Part shown: one piece after another, positions 1 through 7,376 of the stretch
Position numbering within the stretch: position 1 is the stretch's first letter
How the letters are laid out: every line of letters starts with the position of its first letter
Assembly: GCA_025455535.1 (NCBI GenBank)
Contig: JALOMM010000010.1
Span: 1-14,585 of the forward strand
Length of the DNA: 14,585 bases
Direction: 5' to 3'
Source of the DNA: Bacteroidales bacterium
GTDB taxonomy: Bacteria > Bacteroidota > Bacteroidia > Bacteroidales > VadinHA17
Translations under genes and position numbers: made by a program
The notes under the pieces: generated by a model
What the model was told of the DNA's origin: nothing
The model's database searches: none
What the model saw: only the letters and a program-made list of their open reading frames with translations

Positions 1-159
1 GGGGTGGTCCGACTGAGCGGTCCCGAGGCGCAGGCCATTGTGGGGCGCATGTTTCGGCCTCGCTGCCGGTGTGATTTGCCATTGCCGTCACATCGACTGG
101 TTCTGGGAGAGATCGTATCCCCGGAATATGGCCAGGTAGTGGATGAGGTGTTAGTTGCT
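1..159 (+). CDS. mnmE: MnmE N-terminal fragment, probably from another genome
   Basis: In the frame starting at base 1 the plus strand reads GVVRLSGPEAQAIVGRMF, then a short arginine/cysteine-rich stretch, then HRLVLGEIVSPEYGQ and VVDEVLVA, with an in-frame TAA at 160-162. This matches the N-terminal formyl-THF-binding domain of MnmE (TrmE). That GTPase works with MnmG to place a carboxymethylaminomethyl group on wobble uridine of certain tRNAs. In the family DEVLVA is normally followed by a conserved segment (VMRAP-like), which is absent here. The first ~10 residues lie outside the window and the remaining ~400 (second half of the N-terminal domain, helical domain and G domain) are missing. 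A hand count gives 93 G or C in the first 150 bases (62%), richer than the neighbouring rpsA. The similarity stops exactly where rpsA begins, so I read this as a chimeric contig end rather than a native pseudogene. Confidence 0.75.
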
Positions 160-160
160 T
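140..160. other. mnmE/rpsA junction with about 20 bp shared by both genes
   Basis: The bases at 141-160 encode DEVLVA of MnmE on the plus strand (142-159). On the minus strand they encode KQLTPHP of S1 (140-160). To the left only the MnmE reading makes sense; to the right only the S1 reading does. A shared stretch of about 20 bp at the boundary of two unrelated housekeeping genes fits a short-overlap misassembly. Real illegitimate recombination would have broken rpsA, which is normally essential. Confidence 0.75.
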
Positions 161-1219
161 AAGACCCAGTGCTATCCTCTTTTTATCATCATCAAAATCA
201 AGTATGACAACATTAAGCTTCTGGTCAAGCTGAACAATCTCTTCCGGGTGGTTAACCCTGCCCCATGACAGATCTGTGATGTGAATCAGGCCGTCAACAC
301 CACCGAGGTCAATGAAGACACCATATGAGGTTATATTCTTGACAGTTCCTTCGAGAACCTGTCCTTTTTCAAGTTTTGAGATGATCTCTTTCTTCTGCTG
401 CTCCAGCTCAGCCTCGATAAGGGCTTTGTGTGACACAACCACGTTCTTGAACTCCTGGTTGATCTTCACAACACGGAATTCCATCGTTTTGCCTACATAG
501 ACATCATAGTCGCGTATCGGCTTGACATCGATCTGTGAACCGGGCAGGAATGACTCAATGCCGAAGACATCGACAATCATGCCACCCTTTGTGCGGCACT
601 TGATGTAACCGGTAATGATTTCGTTGTTCTCCAGGGCAGAGTTGACCCTGTCCCATGAGTTGTATGCCCTTGCCTTCTTGTGCGAAAGAACAAGCTGTCC
701 CTTCTTGTCTTCCTGGCTCTCAACATACACCTCAACCATGTCTCCTACCTTGAGGTCCGGATTGTAACGGAATTCGTTGAGACTGACTACCCCCTCCGAC
801 TTCTGTCCGATGTTGATAACCACTTCGCGGTTATTCATTGAAATAACCTTTCCATCAACCACCTCATCAACGGCAACGGTTGACAGCGTCTCTTCATAAA
901 GCTTCTCCTGGCTTGCACGGCTCTTCTCCGTGGAGAATCCGTCTTTTTCATAAGCATCCCAGTCGAACTCTTCAGGTGATGCCCCTGCGGTGAATGCAAC
1001 TGCAGCGGCGGCAGCAGCTTCCTCAGCAACTCTCACCTTTTTTACTTTTTTCTCTTTGAGGATCGGCCTCTCTTCGGCCACCTCTTCACCAGCTGATTCG
1101 GTAACTACTTCAGTGCCCTTCGCAACTGCTTCATTTGCTTCTGTGTTTTCTGTGCTGATCTCAGCATTTGTAAGGTCTTCATTCAGGTTGTCAGCGACCT
1201 TTTCTTTTTTCTCACTCAT
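140..1219 (-). CDS. rpsA: 30S ribosomal protein S1, C-terminal part lost at the junction
   Basis: The minus-strand frame from ATG 1217-1219 begins MSEKKEKVADNLNED. About 118 residues rich in Glu, Lys, Val and Ala come first, including an Ala tract near residues 68-74. Three S1 (OB-fold) repeats follow: residues about 119-188 (GKVISMNNREVVINIG), 203-270 (GYIKCRTKGGMIVDVFGIES) and 286-356 (GTVKNITSYGVFIDLGGVDG, ending IALGLKQLTPHP). S1 binds mRNA on the small subunit and helps initiation on messages without strong Shine-Dalgarno sites. Bacteroidetes S1 is usually near 600 residues; only about 360 genuine ones are present. After TPHP a Trp and a fourth repeat are expected. Instead the open frame runs to base 1 through unrelated sequence that is the antisense of mnmE. 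Loss of the 3' part is therefore a join, not a stop codon or frameshift. The gene is divergent from ugd. Confidence 0.95.
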
Positions 1220-1279
1220 GTTAAATTTACTTGATTGAAAATTAATAAGTTAGACATTATGTTGTTTAAAAATTGGTTG

Positions 1280-1311
1280 CAAAGATAGTAATTTTTTTAT
1301 TCCATTGTCAA
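1280..1311 (-). promoter_or_regulatory. Bacteroidetes-type promoter for rpsA
   Basis: On the minus strand TATCTTTG (plus 1280-1287) fits the Bacteroidetes -7 consensus TAnnTTTG exactly. TTGACA (plus 1306-1311) lies upstream, and its TTG is 21 bases from the -7 element, close to the usual -33/-7 spacing. The predicted transcript starts near 1273, giving a leader of about 50 nt that is AT-rich and lacks a Shine-Dalgarno site. Confidence 0.7.
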
Positions 1312-1388
1312 CAATGATCAGATTTTCAGATGATAAGAAAATCCTGCTTCTTACCGGCAACCGGACTGATTAGATTGACACTTTTTTC

Positions 1389-1396
1389 TATTTTTG
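1389..1396 (+). promoter_or_regulatory. Candidate -7 element for the ugd-rfb cluster
   Basis: TATTTTTG fits TAnnTTTG and lies 30 bases before the preferred ugd ATG at 1427, giving a leader of roughly 24 nt. No good -33 TTTG is seen about 20 bases upstream; TTGACA at 1375-1380 is too close. The call rests on one short element in an AT-rich divergent intergenic region. Confidence 0.45.
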
Positions 1397-1426
1397 TCAT
1401 CTGAATTAATCAGAAAACCATATACC

Positions 1427-2743
1427 ATGAGGATAGCTGTTGTAGGGACAGGTTATGTCGGGCTTGTTACCGGAACATGTTTTGCTGAGACAGGTGTAAC
1501 AGTCACCTGCGTTGATATTGACAGGGATAAGATCAGCCGCCTGCGGATGGCAAAACCTCCGATCTATGAGCCTGGACTGGAGACGATGATACGGCGCAAT
1601 GCCGAGAAAGGGAGGCTTTTCTTTACTACTGACATTGCCGAAGCAATAGACAAGTGCGAGGTAGTATTCATAACAGTTGGTACCCCTCCCGAAGAGGACG
1701 GCAGTGCTGACCTGTCTCACGTGCTCAATGTGGCCAGAGACATAGGGCGCCACATGCAGGACTATATCCTTGTTGTCACAAAAAGCACCGTGCCTGTCGG
1801 AGCAGCCGAGATGGTACGGAAGGCTGTGAGCGAAGAGCTTGCAGCCAGAAACACCAAGATTCCGTTCGATGTAGCCTCAAATCCTGAATTCCTGAAGGAG
1901 GGAGATGCCATAGAGGACTTCCTGAGGCCTGAGAGGATTGTCATAGGGGTCGATTCTGAAAGGGCTGAAGAGAAGATGCGCAAGCTTTACAAGCCCTTTA
2001 TCCTGAACCAGCATCCCATACTCTTTATGGACATAGCGTCAGCTGAGCTGACTAAGTATGCTGCCAATGCCATGCTGGCGACAAGGATCAGTTTCATCAA
2101 TGAGATTGCAAACCTGTGCGACATACTGGGGGCAGACGTTAACCTGGTCAGGAAAGGGATCGGGAGCGACAGCCGCATAGGAAATAAATTTCTTTACCCC
2201 GGCGTGGGTTACGGCGGGTCATGCTTCCCGAAGGATATCAAGGCTCTCATCAGGACGTCAGAGGAAAAGGGTTACTCAATGAATGTGATAAAAGCCGTCG
2301 ACCTGGCCAATGAGCAGCAGAAACTGCGGCTGATGATGAAAATAACCGGGCACTTCGGGCCAGATCTGAAAGGGCTTCTCTTCGCTGTGTGGGGACTCAC
2401 CTTTAAACCGCAAACTGATGACACGCGCGAGTCACCCTCATTGGTTTTAATCAACAGGCTTCTTGAAGCAGGCGCACAGGTCAAAGTCTACGACCCCGCC
2501 GGCATGCCCGAAGTAAAGGCAAAGCTGGGAGACAGGGTAACCTACGCCGGCGACCCCTACCAGGCGGCCGAGGGTGCTGACGCGCTGCTGCTCATAACAG
2601 AATGGGCTGAGTTCAGACTGCCCGACTGGGACGAGGTATCTGACAAACTGAAACAGAAGATCGTTTTTGACGGCCGCAATGTCTTCGACCCTGCTGAACT
2701 GAAACGGATGGGCTTTATATATTACGGTATCGGACGCAGATAA
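1427..2743 (+). CDS. ugd: UDP-glucose 6-dehydrogenase
   Basis: Cytoplasmic NAD-dependent enzyme that oxidises UDP-glucose twice to UDP-glucuronate, a precursor for capsule, O-antigen and other surface sugars. The 438-residue product begins MRIAVVGTGYVGLVTG, a Rossmann dinucleotide site (GxGYVG). It carries the family motifs GTPPEEDGSADL, NPEFLKEGDAI (Lys157) and ELTKYAANAMLATRISF (Lys210). The catalytic Cys266 lies in GVGYGGSCFPKD. The C-terminal UDP-binding domain starts at about residue 310 with GLTFKPQTDDTRESPS. Length is normal for the family. I chose ATG 1427 over an in-frame TTG at 1394 because the protein then starts directly at the first Rossmann strand. The TTG would also overlap the candidate -7 element. 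It is first in a cluster with rfbA, 24 bases upstream of it across an A-rich spacer. Confidence 0.95.
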   Translation: MRIAVVGTGYVGLVTGTCFAETGVTVTCVDIDRDKISRLRMAKPPIYEPGLETMIRRNAEKGRLFFTTDIAEAIDKCEVVFITVGTPPEEDGSADLSHVLNVARDIGRHMQDYILVVTKSTVPVGAAEMVRKAVSEELAARNTKIPFDVASNPEFLKEGDAIEDFLRPERIVIGVDSERAEEKMRKLYKPFILNQHPILFMDIASAELTKYAANAMLATRISFINEIANLCDILGADVNLVRKGIGSDSRIGNKFLYPGVGYGGSCFPKDIKALIRTSEEKGYSMNVIKAVDLANEQQKLRLMMKITGHFGPDLKGLLFAVWGLTFKPQTDDTRESPSLVLINRLLEAGAQVKVYDPAGMPEVKAKLGDRVTYAGDPYQAAEGADALLLITEWAEFRLPDWDEVSDKLKQKIVFDGRNVFDPAELKRMGFIYYGIGRR

Positions 2744-2767
2744 TATCAAAAACAAACAAAACCAAAG

Positions 2768-3646
2768 ATGAAAGGCATAATTCTCGCCGGGGGCGCCGGC
2801 ACAAGACTCCATCCCATTACCGAGGCTGTCTCCAAACAGCTGCTCCCGGTATATGACAAACCGATGATCTATTACCCGCTCTCAGCCCTCATGCTTGCCG
2901 GGATACGTGAGGTCCTGATCATCTCCACGCCGCGTGACCTGCCCAGCTTCCGGGCCCTGCTGGGTGACGGATCAAGGCTGGGAATGCAGTTCACCTATCG
3001 TGAACAGCCCTCCCCCGACGGCCTGGCACAGGCTTTTATCATAGGTGAGGAGTTCATAGGCAACGATAACGTCTGTATGATACTGGGAGACAACATCTTC
3101 TACGGTCAGGGCCTCAGAGGGATACTGAAAGAGGCAGCCACACTGCAGAAGGGTGCCGTAGTATTCGGCTATTCGGTCAACGACCCGGAACGATATGGCG
3201 TCGTAGAGTTCGATGAAAAGTACCGCGCAGTAAGCATTGAGGAGAAGCCGTTGAAACCCAAATCGCACTATGCCGTCACCGGGCTGTACTTCTATGACAA
3301 CACGGTAGCCTCACGCGCACGCAACCTGAAACCGTCACCGCGCGGCGAACTTGAGATCACTGACCTGAACAGGATCTATCTTAACGAGGGGCTGCTTGAG
3401 GTGAAACTACTGGGCCGGGGCATGGCATGGCTTGACACCGGCACCTTCGACAGCCTGCTGCAGGCATCAAATTTTATTGCCACCCTTGAACAGAGACAGG
3501 GGCTGAGTGCTTCATGTATCGAGGAGATTGCCTTTTATAACGGCTTTATCACAAGAGAAGAACTGATTGAGCTGGCAAAGCCTCTGGCAAAAAGCCAGTA
3601 CGGTCAGTACCTGCTGAAAGTGGCAAATGAAATGGACCGGAAATGA
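2768..3646 (+). CDS. rfbA: Glucose-1-phosphate thymidylyltransferase (RmlA)
   Basis: First enzyme of dTDP-L-rhamnose synthesis: glucose-1-phosphate plus dTTP gives dTDP-glucose and pyrophosphate. The 292-residue protein shows the nucleotidyltransferase signature [20 protein letters not shown] with Arg13 and Lys23, then [13 protein letters not shown]. Metal-ligand Asp108 sits in [10 protein letters not shown] and a second Asp (223) in [14 protein letters not shown] (158-161) and EITDLNR (196-202) are also typical of RmlA. Length is standard for the short RmlA class. The A-rich upstream spacer and lack of a Shine-Dalgarno sequence are usual for Bacteroidetes. Its stop overlaps the next start as ATGA (3643-3646), indicating coupled translation with rfbC. 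Confidence 0.97.
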   Translation: MKGIILAGGAGTRLHPITEAVSKQLLPVYDKPMIYYPLSALMLAGIREVLIISTPRDLPSFRALLGDGSRLGMQFTYREQPSPDGLAQAFIIGEEFIGNDNVCMILGDNIFYGQGLRGILKEAATLQKGAVVFGYSVNDPERYGVVEFDEKYRAVSIEEKPLKPKSHYAVTGLYFYDNTVASRARNLKPSPRGELEITDLNRIYLNEGLLEVKLLGRGMAWLDTGTFDSLLQASNFIATLEQRQGLSASCIEEIAFYNGFITREELIELAKPLAKSQYGQYLLKVANEMDRK

Positions 3647-4203
3647 AAGTCATAAAAACTGAATTCCCGGGACTGCTCATTATAGAGCCTGACCTCTTCC
3701 AGGATGAAAGAGGTTACTTCTTCGAAAGCTATAACAGCCTGAAGTTCGGGAAGGAAGGCATTGATTATTCGCCTGTCCAGGATAATGAATCAAGTTCTGC
3801 CAGAGGAGTTATTCGTGGCCTGCATTACCAGGAGGAGCCGTATGTACAGGCAAAGCTTATCAGGGTGATCGAGGGACAGATTTATGATGTAGCCCTCGAT
3901 ATCCGGACAGGATCGCCTACATACGGAAAATGGTGCGGACTGGTCATTGACTCCGATGCAAAGAGACAATTCATGATTCCCAAAGGATTTGCGCACGGAT
4001 TCTCGGTGCTGAGCGAGAGGGCAATAGTTCTTTACAAGTGTGATAATCACTATTCCCGGGTACATGAGCGGGGGATAAATGCAATGGACCCTTCCCTCAA
4101 CATTGACTGGATGGTTGAGAAGGGTAAAGAGATCATAAGCTCAAAAGATTCAGAGCAACCCCTGTTCAAAGATACCTCAACAAGTTTTATCTTTAAGGGA
4201 TGA
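3643..4203 (+). CDS. rfbC: dTDP-4-dehydrorhamnose 3,5-epimerase (RmlC)
   Basis: Cupin-fold enzyme that epimerises C3 and C5 of dTDP-4-keto-6-deoxy-glucose, the third step to dTDP-L-rhamnose. The 186-residue product has the N-terminal [13 protein letters not shown] motif. The catalytic-base region is [10 protein letters not shown], with His61. [14 protein letters not shown] (112-125) is the conserved cupin strand. [16 protein letters not shown] carries Tyr131 and Tyr137, the region that supplies the proton-donating tyrosine in known RmlC enzymes. DPSLNIDW (149-156) is also typical. Four-base ATGA overlaps join it to rfbA upstream and rfbD downstream. Its substrate comes from RfbB, whose gene is not in the window. 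Confidence 0.96.
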   Translation: MKVIKTEFPGLLIIEPDLFQDERGYFFESYNSLKFGKEGIDYSPVQDNESSSARGVIRGLHYQEEPYVQAKLIRVIEGQIYDVALDIRTGSPTYGKWCGLVIDSDAKRQFMIPKGFAHGFSVLSERAIVLYKCDNHYSRVHERGINAMDPSLNIDWMVEKGKEIISSKDSEQPLFKDTSTSFIFKG

Positions 4204-5072
4204 CAACCATTCTTGTTACCGGGTCTGCAGGTCAGCTAGGCAGTGAAATAAGGGAGCGGTCTGTCCGTTACAGCGGGTACAACTTTATCTTCACTGACAC
4301 CGGAGAGCTTGATATAACAGATGAAAGGGCAACGGCACACTTCATTTCCGCTGCCGCTCCTGCCTGGATCATCAACTGTGCAGCCTATACGGCTGTAGAC
4401 AGGGCTGAGGAGGAAGAGCAACTTGCAACACTGATCAATGGCAGGGGGGTTGAGAATATTGTCAGTGCCATAAGGGGAACAGGATGCCGGCTGATACATA
4501 TTTCAACTGACTACGTTTTTGACGGCAGTTCACCGTTGCCGTATACAGAGGATGCTGCAATTGCACCCGCGTCTGCCTACGGCCGGAGTAAGCTTGCAGG
4601 AGAGAAGGCTGCGCTTGCATGGCCTCATACAATGGTAATACGCACCTCGTGGCTCTACTCCTCATACGGTACCAATTTCGTCAGGACCATACTCGGAAAA
4701 GCGGGCTCCGCCGAAAGCATAAATGTAGTGTTTGATCAGGCCGGATCACCCACATATGCGGCAGACCTGGCTGCTGCCATAATCGAGATCATCAGCGGAG
4801 TAATACAGAACAGGCATCCCTACATACCCGGTATCTTCAACTACTCTGACGAAGGCGTATGCAGCTGGTATGACATTGCAAAAGAGATAATCAGTGCAGC
4901 TGGCTCTCCTTGCGCGGTCAATCCGGTGAGGAGCTCTGCATATCCTTCAAGGGTTAAAAGACCTTCGTACAGCGTACTGGACAAGAGCAAGATCAAGGAA
5001 ACATATAATCTTGTCATCCCCCACTGGCGTGTCAGCCTGAACAATTGTTTAACAAAAATCAACACCATATGA
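4200..5072 (+). CDS. rfbD: dTDP-4-dehydrorhamnose reductase (RmlD)
   Basis: NAD(P)H-dependent short-chain dehydrogenase/reductase family enzyme that reduces the 4-keto group to give dTDP-L-rhamnose, the last step of the pathway. The 290-residue protein opens with the Rossmann motif ILVTGSAGQLGSEI. INCAAYTAVDRAE (58-70) and ISTDYVFDG (101-109) follow. The catalytic pair Tyr127/Lys131 lies in AYGRSKLAGEKA. RTSWLYSSYGTNFV and the C-terminal RPSYSVLDKSKI are strongly characteristic of RfbD. Length is normal. It is joined by ATGA overlaps to rfbC (4200-4203) and to the following mutase (5069-5072). Confidence 0.96.
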   Translation: MTTILVTGSAGQLGSEIRERSVRYSGYNFIFTDTGELDITDERATAHFISAAAPAWIINCAAYTAVDRAEEEEQLATLINGRGVENIVSAIRGTGCRLIHISTDYVFDGSSPLPYTEDAAIAPASAYGRSKLAGEKAALAWPHTMVIRTSWLYSSYGTNFVRTILGKAGSAESINVVFDQAGSPTYAADLAAAIIEIISGVIQNRHPYIPGIFNYSDEGVCSWYDIAKEIISAAGSPCAVNPVRSSAYPSRVKRPSYSVLDKSKIKETYNLVIPHWRVSLNNCLTKINTI

Positions 5073-6802
5073 TCAACATCGACGAAATCAGGAAAAAGGC
5101 CACCCTCTGGCTGGGAAATGAGTTTGACGAGGAAACCCGCAATGAGGTAAAGAACATGATGGAGAACGACGAGAAGGGACTCATTGATGCTTTTTACCAG
5201 GATCTTGAATTTGGCACCGGCGGGCTGAGAGGCATCATGGGTGCAGGGACGAACAGGATGAACCGCTATACTCTCGGCATGGCTACACAGGGGCTTTCGA
5301 ACTACCTTAAGATGCATGCCGCCAATCCGTCGTCCATAAAGGTGGCAATAGCCTATGACAGCCGTAACAACAGCACCTATTTTGCCAGGGTGGCGGCTGA
5401 CATTTTTGTGGCAAACGGCTTCACCGCATATCTCTTTGAGTCTCTGAGACCAACACCTGTGCTCTCGTTTGCAGTACGGCATCACGGCTGTGACGCCGGA
5501 GTGATCATCACAGCATCACATAACCCTAAGGAATATAACGGCTATAAGGTCTCATGGAACGACGGCGGACAGGTTGTCTCTCCTCATGACAGGGGGATCA
5601 TTGACGAAGTCAGGAAGATAAGGTCAGTCAGGGAGATAGCATCCGGAGGCGATCAGTCAAAAATCATCTTTATTGGTGAAGAGACTGACAAAAAGTATAT
5701 GGAAGAGGTGAGAAAACTAAGCCTAAACAGCGAGATCATCAGAAGGCATGCTGACATGGGTATCGTTTATACCCCGCTCCACGGAACGGGATACAAAATG
5801 GTCCCTGAGGCGCTGGCCATGTATGGTTTTACAAATATATACCCGGTCAGGGAGCAGAGCATTACAGACGGCAACTTCCCAACCCTCCATTCACCAAACC
5901 CGGAGGAACCCGGAGCTCTTGCCATGGCGCTTGACCTGGCACGTGAGAAGGGTGCCGACCTGGTGATGGCCACAGACCCTGATGCCGACAGACTGGGCAT
6001 TGCCGTCAGAAAGCCGTCAGGCGAATTCGTCCTTCTGAACGGAAACCAGACAGGGGCACTGCTGACATGGTATATCATCTCGGAGAAGAAGGGTAAGGGT
6101 GAACTCAAGGGTAACGAATACATAATTAAAACTATTGTTACATCTGATCTGCTTGACAGTATAGCTGAGAAGAACTCTGTGGAATGTTTCAATGTCCTGA
6201 CCGGCTTTAAGTTCTTTGCAGAGATTATGAGAGACCTGGAAGGGAAGAAGAAATACATCGGAGGCGGCGAAGAGAGCTTCGGCTACCTGCCCGGCGACTA
6301 TGTAAGAGACAAAGATGCAGTGTCTTCCTGCGCCCTTATTGCAGAGATAGCGGCATGGGCCCGTGATCACGGCAAATCATTGTGGGAACTGCTGCTCGAC
6401 ATCTACGCTGAGTACGGACTGTACAGGGAAAAGCTGGTAAACGTCGTCCGCAAGGGTGCCGAGGGTGCTGCGGAGATCAGGAAGATGATGGAGGACTTCA
6501 GGAGCAATCCCCCTGCAGCTATCGACGGCAGCAAGGTTGTGAAGATTAATGATTACCTGCTTCTGACATCCGCTGACCTTCTTACAGGGAAAAAGATCCC
6601 GCTTCCTCTTGAGAAGTCCAATGTGCTGCAATTCTTCCTTGAAGACGGAACGAAGATATCTGTCAGGCCTTCAGGCACGGAACCGAAGATAAAGTTCTAC
6701 TTCAGTGCCAGGACAGCTCTCGGAAATATATCGGAATTTGAAGCATCATGGAAGTCTCTCGAGGAGAGGATTGATGGCATCATTTCAGATCTGAAACTGT
6801 GA
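5069..6802 (+). CDS. Phosphoglucomutase/phosphomannomutase family phospho-sugar mutase
   Basis: Alpha-D-phosphohexomutase, probably interconverting glucose-6-phosphate and glucose-1-phosphate. The latter feeds RfbA and, through UDP-glucose, Ugd. The 577-residue protein has the usual four-domain order. FGTGGLRGIMGAGTNRMN lies near the N-terminus. The phosphorylated Ser150 sits in VIITASHNPKEYNGYK. The Mg-binding loop DPDADRLG uses Asp303, 305 and 307. The sugar-specificity loop is GGGEESFGY, and the phosphate-binding motif near the C-terminus is RPSGTEPKIKFY. The length fits the long PGM2-like class rather than the ~450-residue ManB class. Mannose or pentose substrates cannot be excluded by sequence alone, so I give no symbol. 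ATG 5069 forms an ATGA overlap with rfbD. A TTG at 5045 would need a 28-base overlap and adds only eight polar residues. Confidence 0.93.
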   Translation: MINIDEIRKKATLWLGNEFDEETRNEVKNMMENDEKGLIDAFYQDLEFGTGGLRGIMGAGTNRMNRYTLGMATQGLSNYLKMHAANPSSIKVAIAYDSRNNSTYFARVAADIFVANGFTAYLFESLRPTPVLSFAVRHHGCDAGVIITASHNPKEYNGYKVSWNDGGQVVSPHDRGIIDEVRKIRSVREIASGGDQSKIIFIGEETDKKYMEEVRKLSLNSEIIRRHADMGIVYTPLHGTGYKMVPEALAMYGFTNIYPVREQSITDGNFPTLHSPNPEEPGALAMALDLAREKGADLVMATDPDADRLGIAVRKPSGEFVLLNGNQTGALLTWYIISEKKGKGELKGNEYIIKTIVTSDLLDSIAEKNSVECFNVLTGFKFFAEIMRDLEGKKKYIGGGEESFGYLPGDYVRDKDAVSSCALIAEIAAWARDHGKSLWELLLDIYAEYGLYREKLVNVVRKGAEGAAEIRKMMEDFRSNPPAAIDGSKVVKINDYLLLTSADLLTGKKIPLPLEKSNVLQFFLEDGTKISVRPSGTEPKIKFYFSARTALGNISEFEASWKSLEERIDGIISDLKL

Positions 6803-6840
6803 CCTCGGCGATGCGCAGGTTGCGAGTCACCAAATGCGGC

Positions 6841-6879
6841 CTTCCCCTTTCCCTTGCCCCTTGCCCCATGCCCCGTGCC
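6841..6879. repeat. C-rich/G-rich heptamer-like tract after the yjbQ stop
   Basis: The plus strand here is a polypyrimidine-rich run of imperfect heptamers: TTGCCCC, TTGCCCC, ATGCCCC, GTGCC. On the minus strand it reads as runs of three to four G separated mostly by three bases, a pattern able to form a G-quadruplex. It begins two bases beyond the yjbQ stop codon and fills most of the 78-base gap between the convergent mutase and yjbQ genes. The part at 6857-6879 aligns with 7340-7362 at 18 of 23 positions. No simple stem-loop terminator was seen in 6803-6880. Confidence 0.6.
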
Positions 6880-6880
6880 T

Positions 6881-7297
6881 TTATTCCCCTATTATCTTGA
6901 TAAGCACACGTTTGCGGCGCATGCCGTCATACTCGCCGTAGAAGATCTGCTCCCAGGGGCCGAAGTCAAGCCTGCCGCCTGTAATGGCTGCCACCACTTC
7001 GCGCCCCATCAGCTGCCGCTTCATGTGTGCGTCAGCATTGTCTTCGAAACCGTTATGGCGGTATTGTGAGTGAGGCTTCTCGGGTGCAAGCTTCTCAAGC
7101 CACACCTCGAAATCATGGTGCAACCCCCCTTCGTCATCATTGATGAACACCGAAGAGGTGATGTGCATGGCATTAACGAGCACAAGACCCTCCATAATCC
7201 CGCTGTCGCGGAGACACTCTTCAACCTGCCGGGTTATATTGACATAATCGCGCCGGTGAGGAGTCTCAATCCATATCTCTTTTCTGTACGATTTCAT
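6881..7297 (-). CDS. YjbQ family (UPF0047) protein
   Basis: A 138-residue protein matching the YjbQ/UPF0047 family along its whole length. Members are small soluble proteins. E. coli YjbQ has weak thiamine-phosphate synthase activity, but the true role is unsettled. Family landmarks present are [19 protein letters not shown] (45-63), a conserved His-Asn (81-82), [13 protein letters not shown] (86-98) and [18 protein letters not shown] (108-125). The His, Asp and Glu residues in these blocks are the likely metal/phosphate site. Start ATG 7295-7297 is preceded by AAAGAGGACA, an unusually purine-rich leader for this phylum. It lies 79 bases downstream of the helicase stop on the same strand, so the two could be cotranscribed. 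A weak -7-like element occurs at plus 7324-7331. G-rich tracts lie on both sides of the gene. Confidence 0.88.
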   Translation of the reverse strand: MKSYRKEIWIETPHRRDYVNITRQVEECLRDSGIMEGLVLVNAMHITSSVFINDDEGGLHHDFEVWLEKLAPEKPHSQYRHNGFEDNADAHMKRQLMGREVVAAITGGRLDFGPWEQIFYGEYDGMRRKRVLIKIIGE

Positions 7298-7334
7298 TGT
7301 CCTCTTTTATGTAGTCATTCAGTCAAATCTCATC

Positions 7335-7376
7335 CTTCGCCCCTTACCCCATGCTCTTTGCTCCTTGCTCCTTGCA
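7335..7376. repeat. Second heptamer-like tract, after the helicase stop
   Basis: This is a degenerate copy of the tract at 6841-6879 in the same orientation. The units read about CCCCTTA, CCCCATG, CTCTTTG, CTCCTTG, CTCCTTG on the plus strand. The segment 7340-7362 matches 6857-6879 at 18 of 23 bases. It directly abuts the stop codon of the helicase gene (7377-7379) and lies upstream of yjbQ. Its G runs on the minus strand are shorter (two to four), so any G-quadruplex would be weaker. Confidence 0.55.

Noticed and set aside
140..1219. A native rpsA frameshift or pseudogene
   Set aside because: No frameshift or stop is needed. The S1 reading ends abruptly within bases that also encode MnmE on the other strand, so a join explains it better.
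312..1238. Plus-strand open frames opposite rpsA (312-500, 990-1238)
   Set aside because: They are antisense shadows, rich in Ser/Phe from reversed Glu/Lys codons; the S1 repeats on the minus strand are unmistakable.
1394..1426. TTG start adding 11 residues to ugd
   Set aside because: The extra residues are not family-like, the Rossmann strand begins at ATG 1427, and the TTG overlaps the candidate -7 element.
6803..6840. Terminator hairpin after the phosphohexomutase
   Set aside because: Only a four-base CGCA/TGCG inverted pair was found, without a T run.
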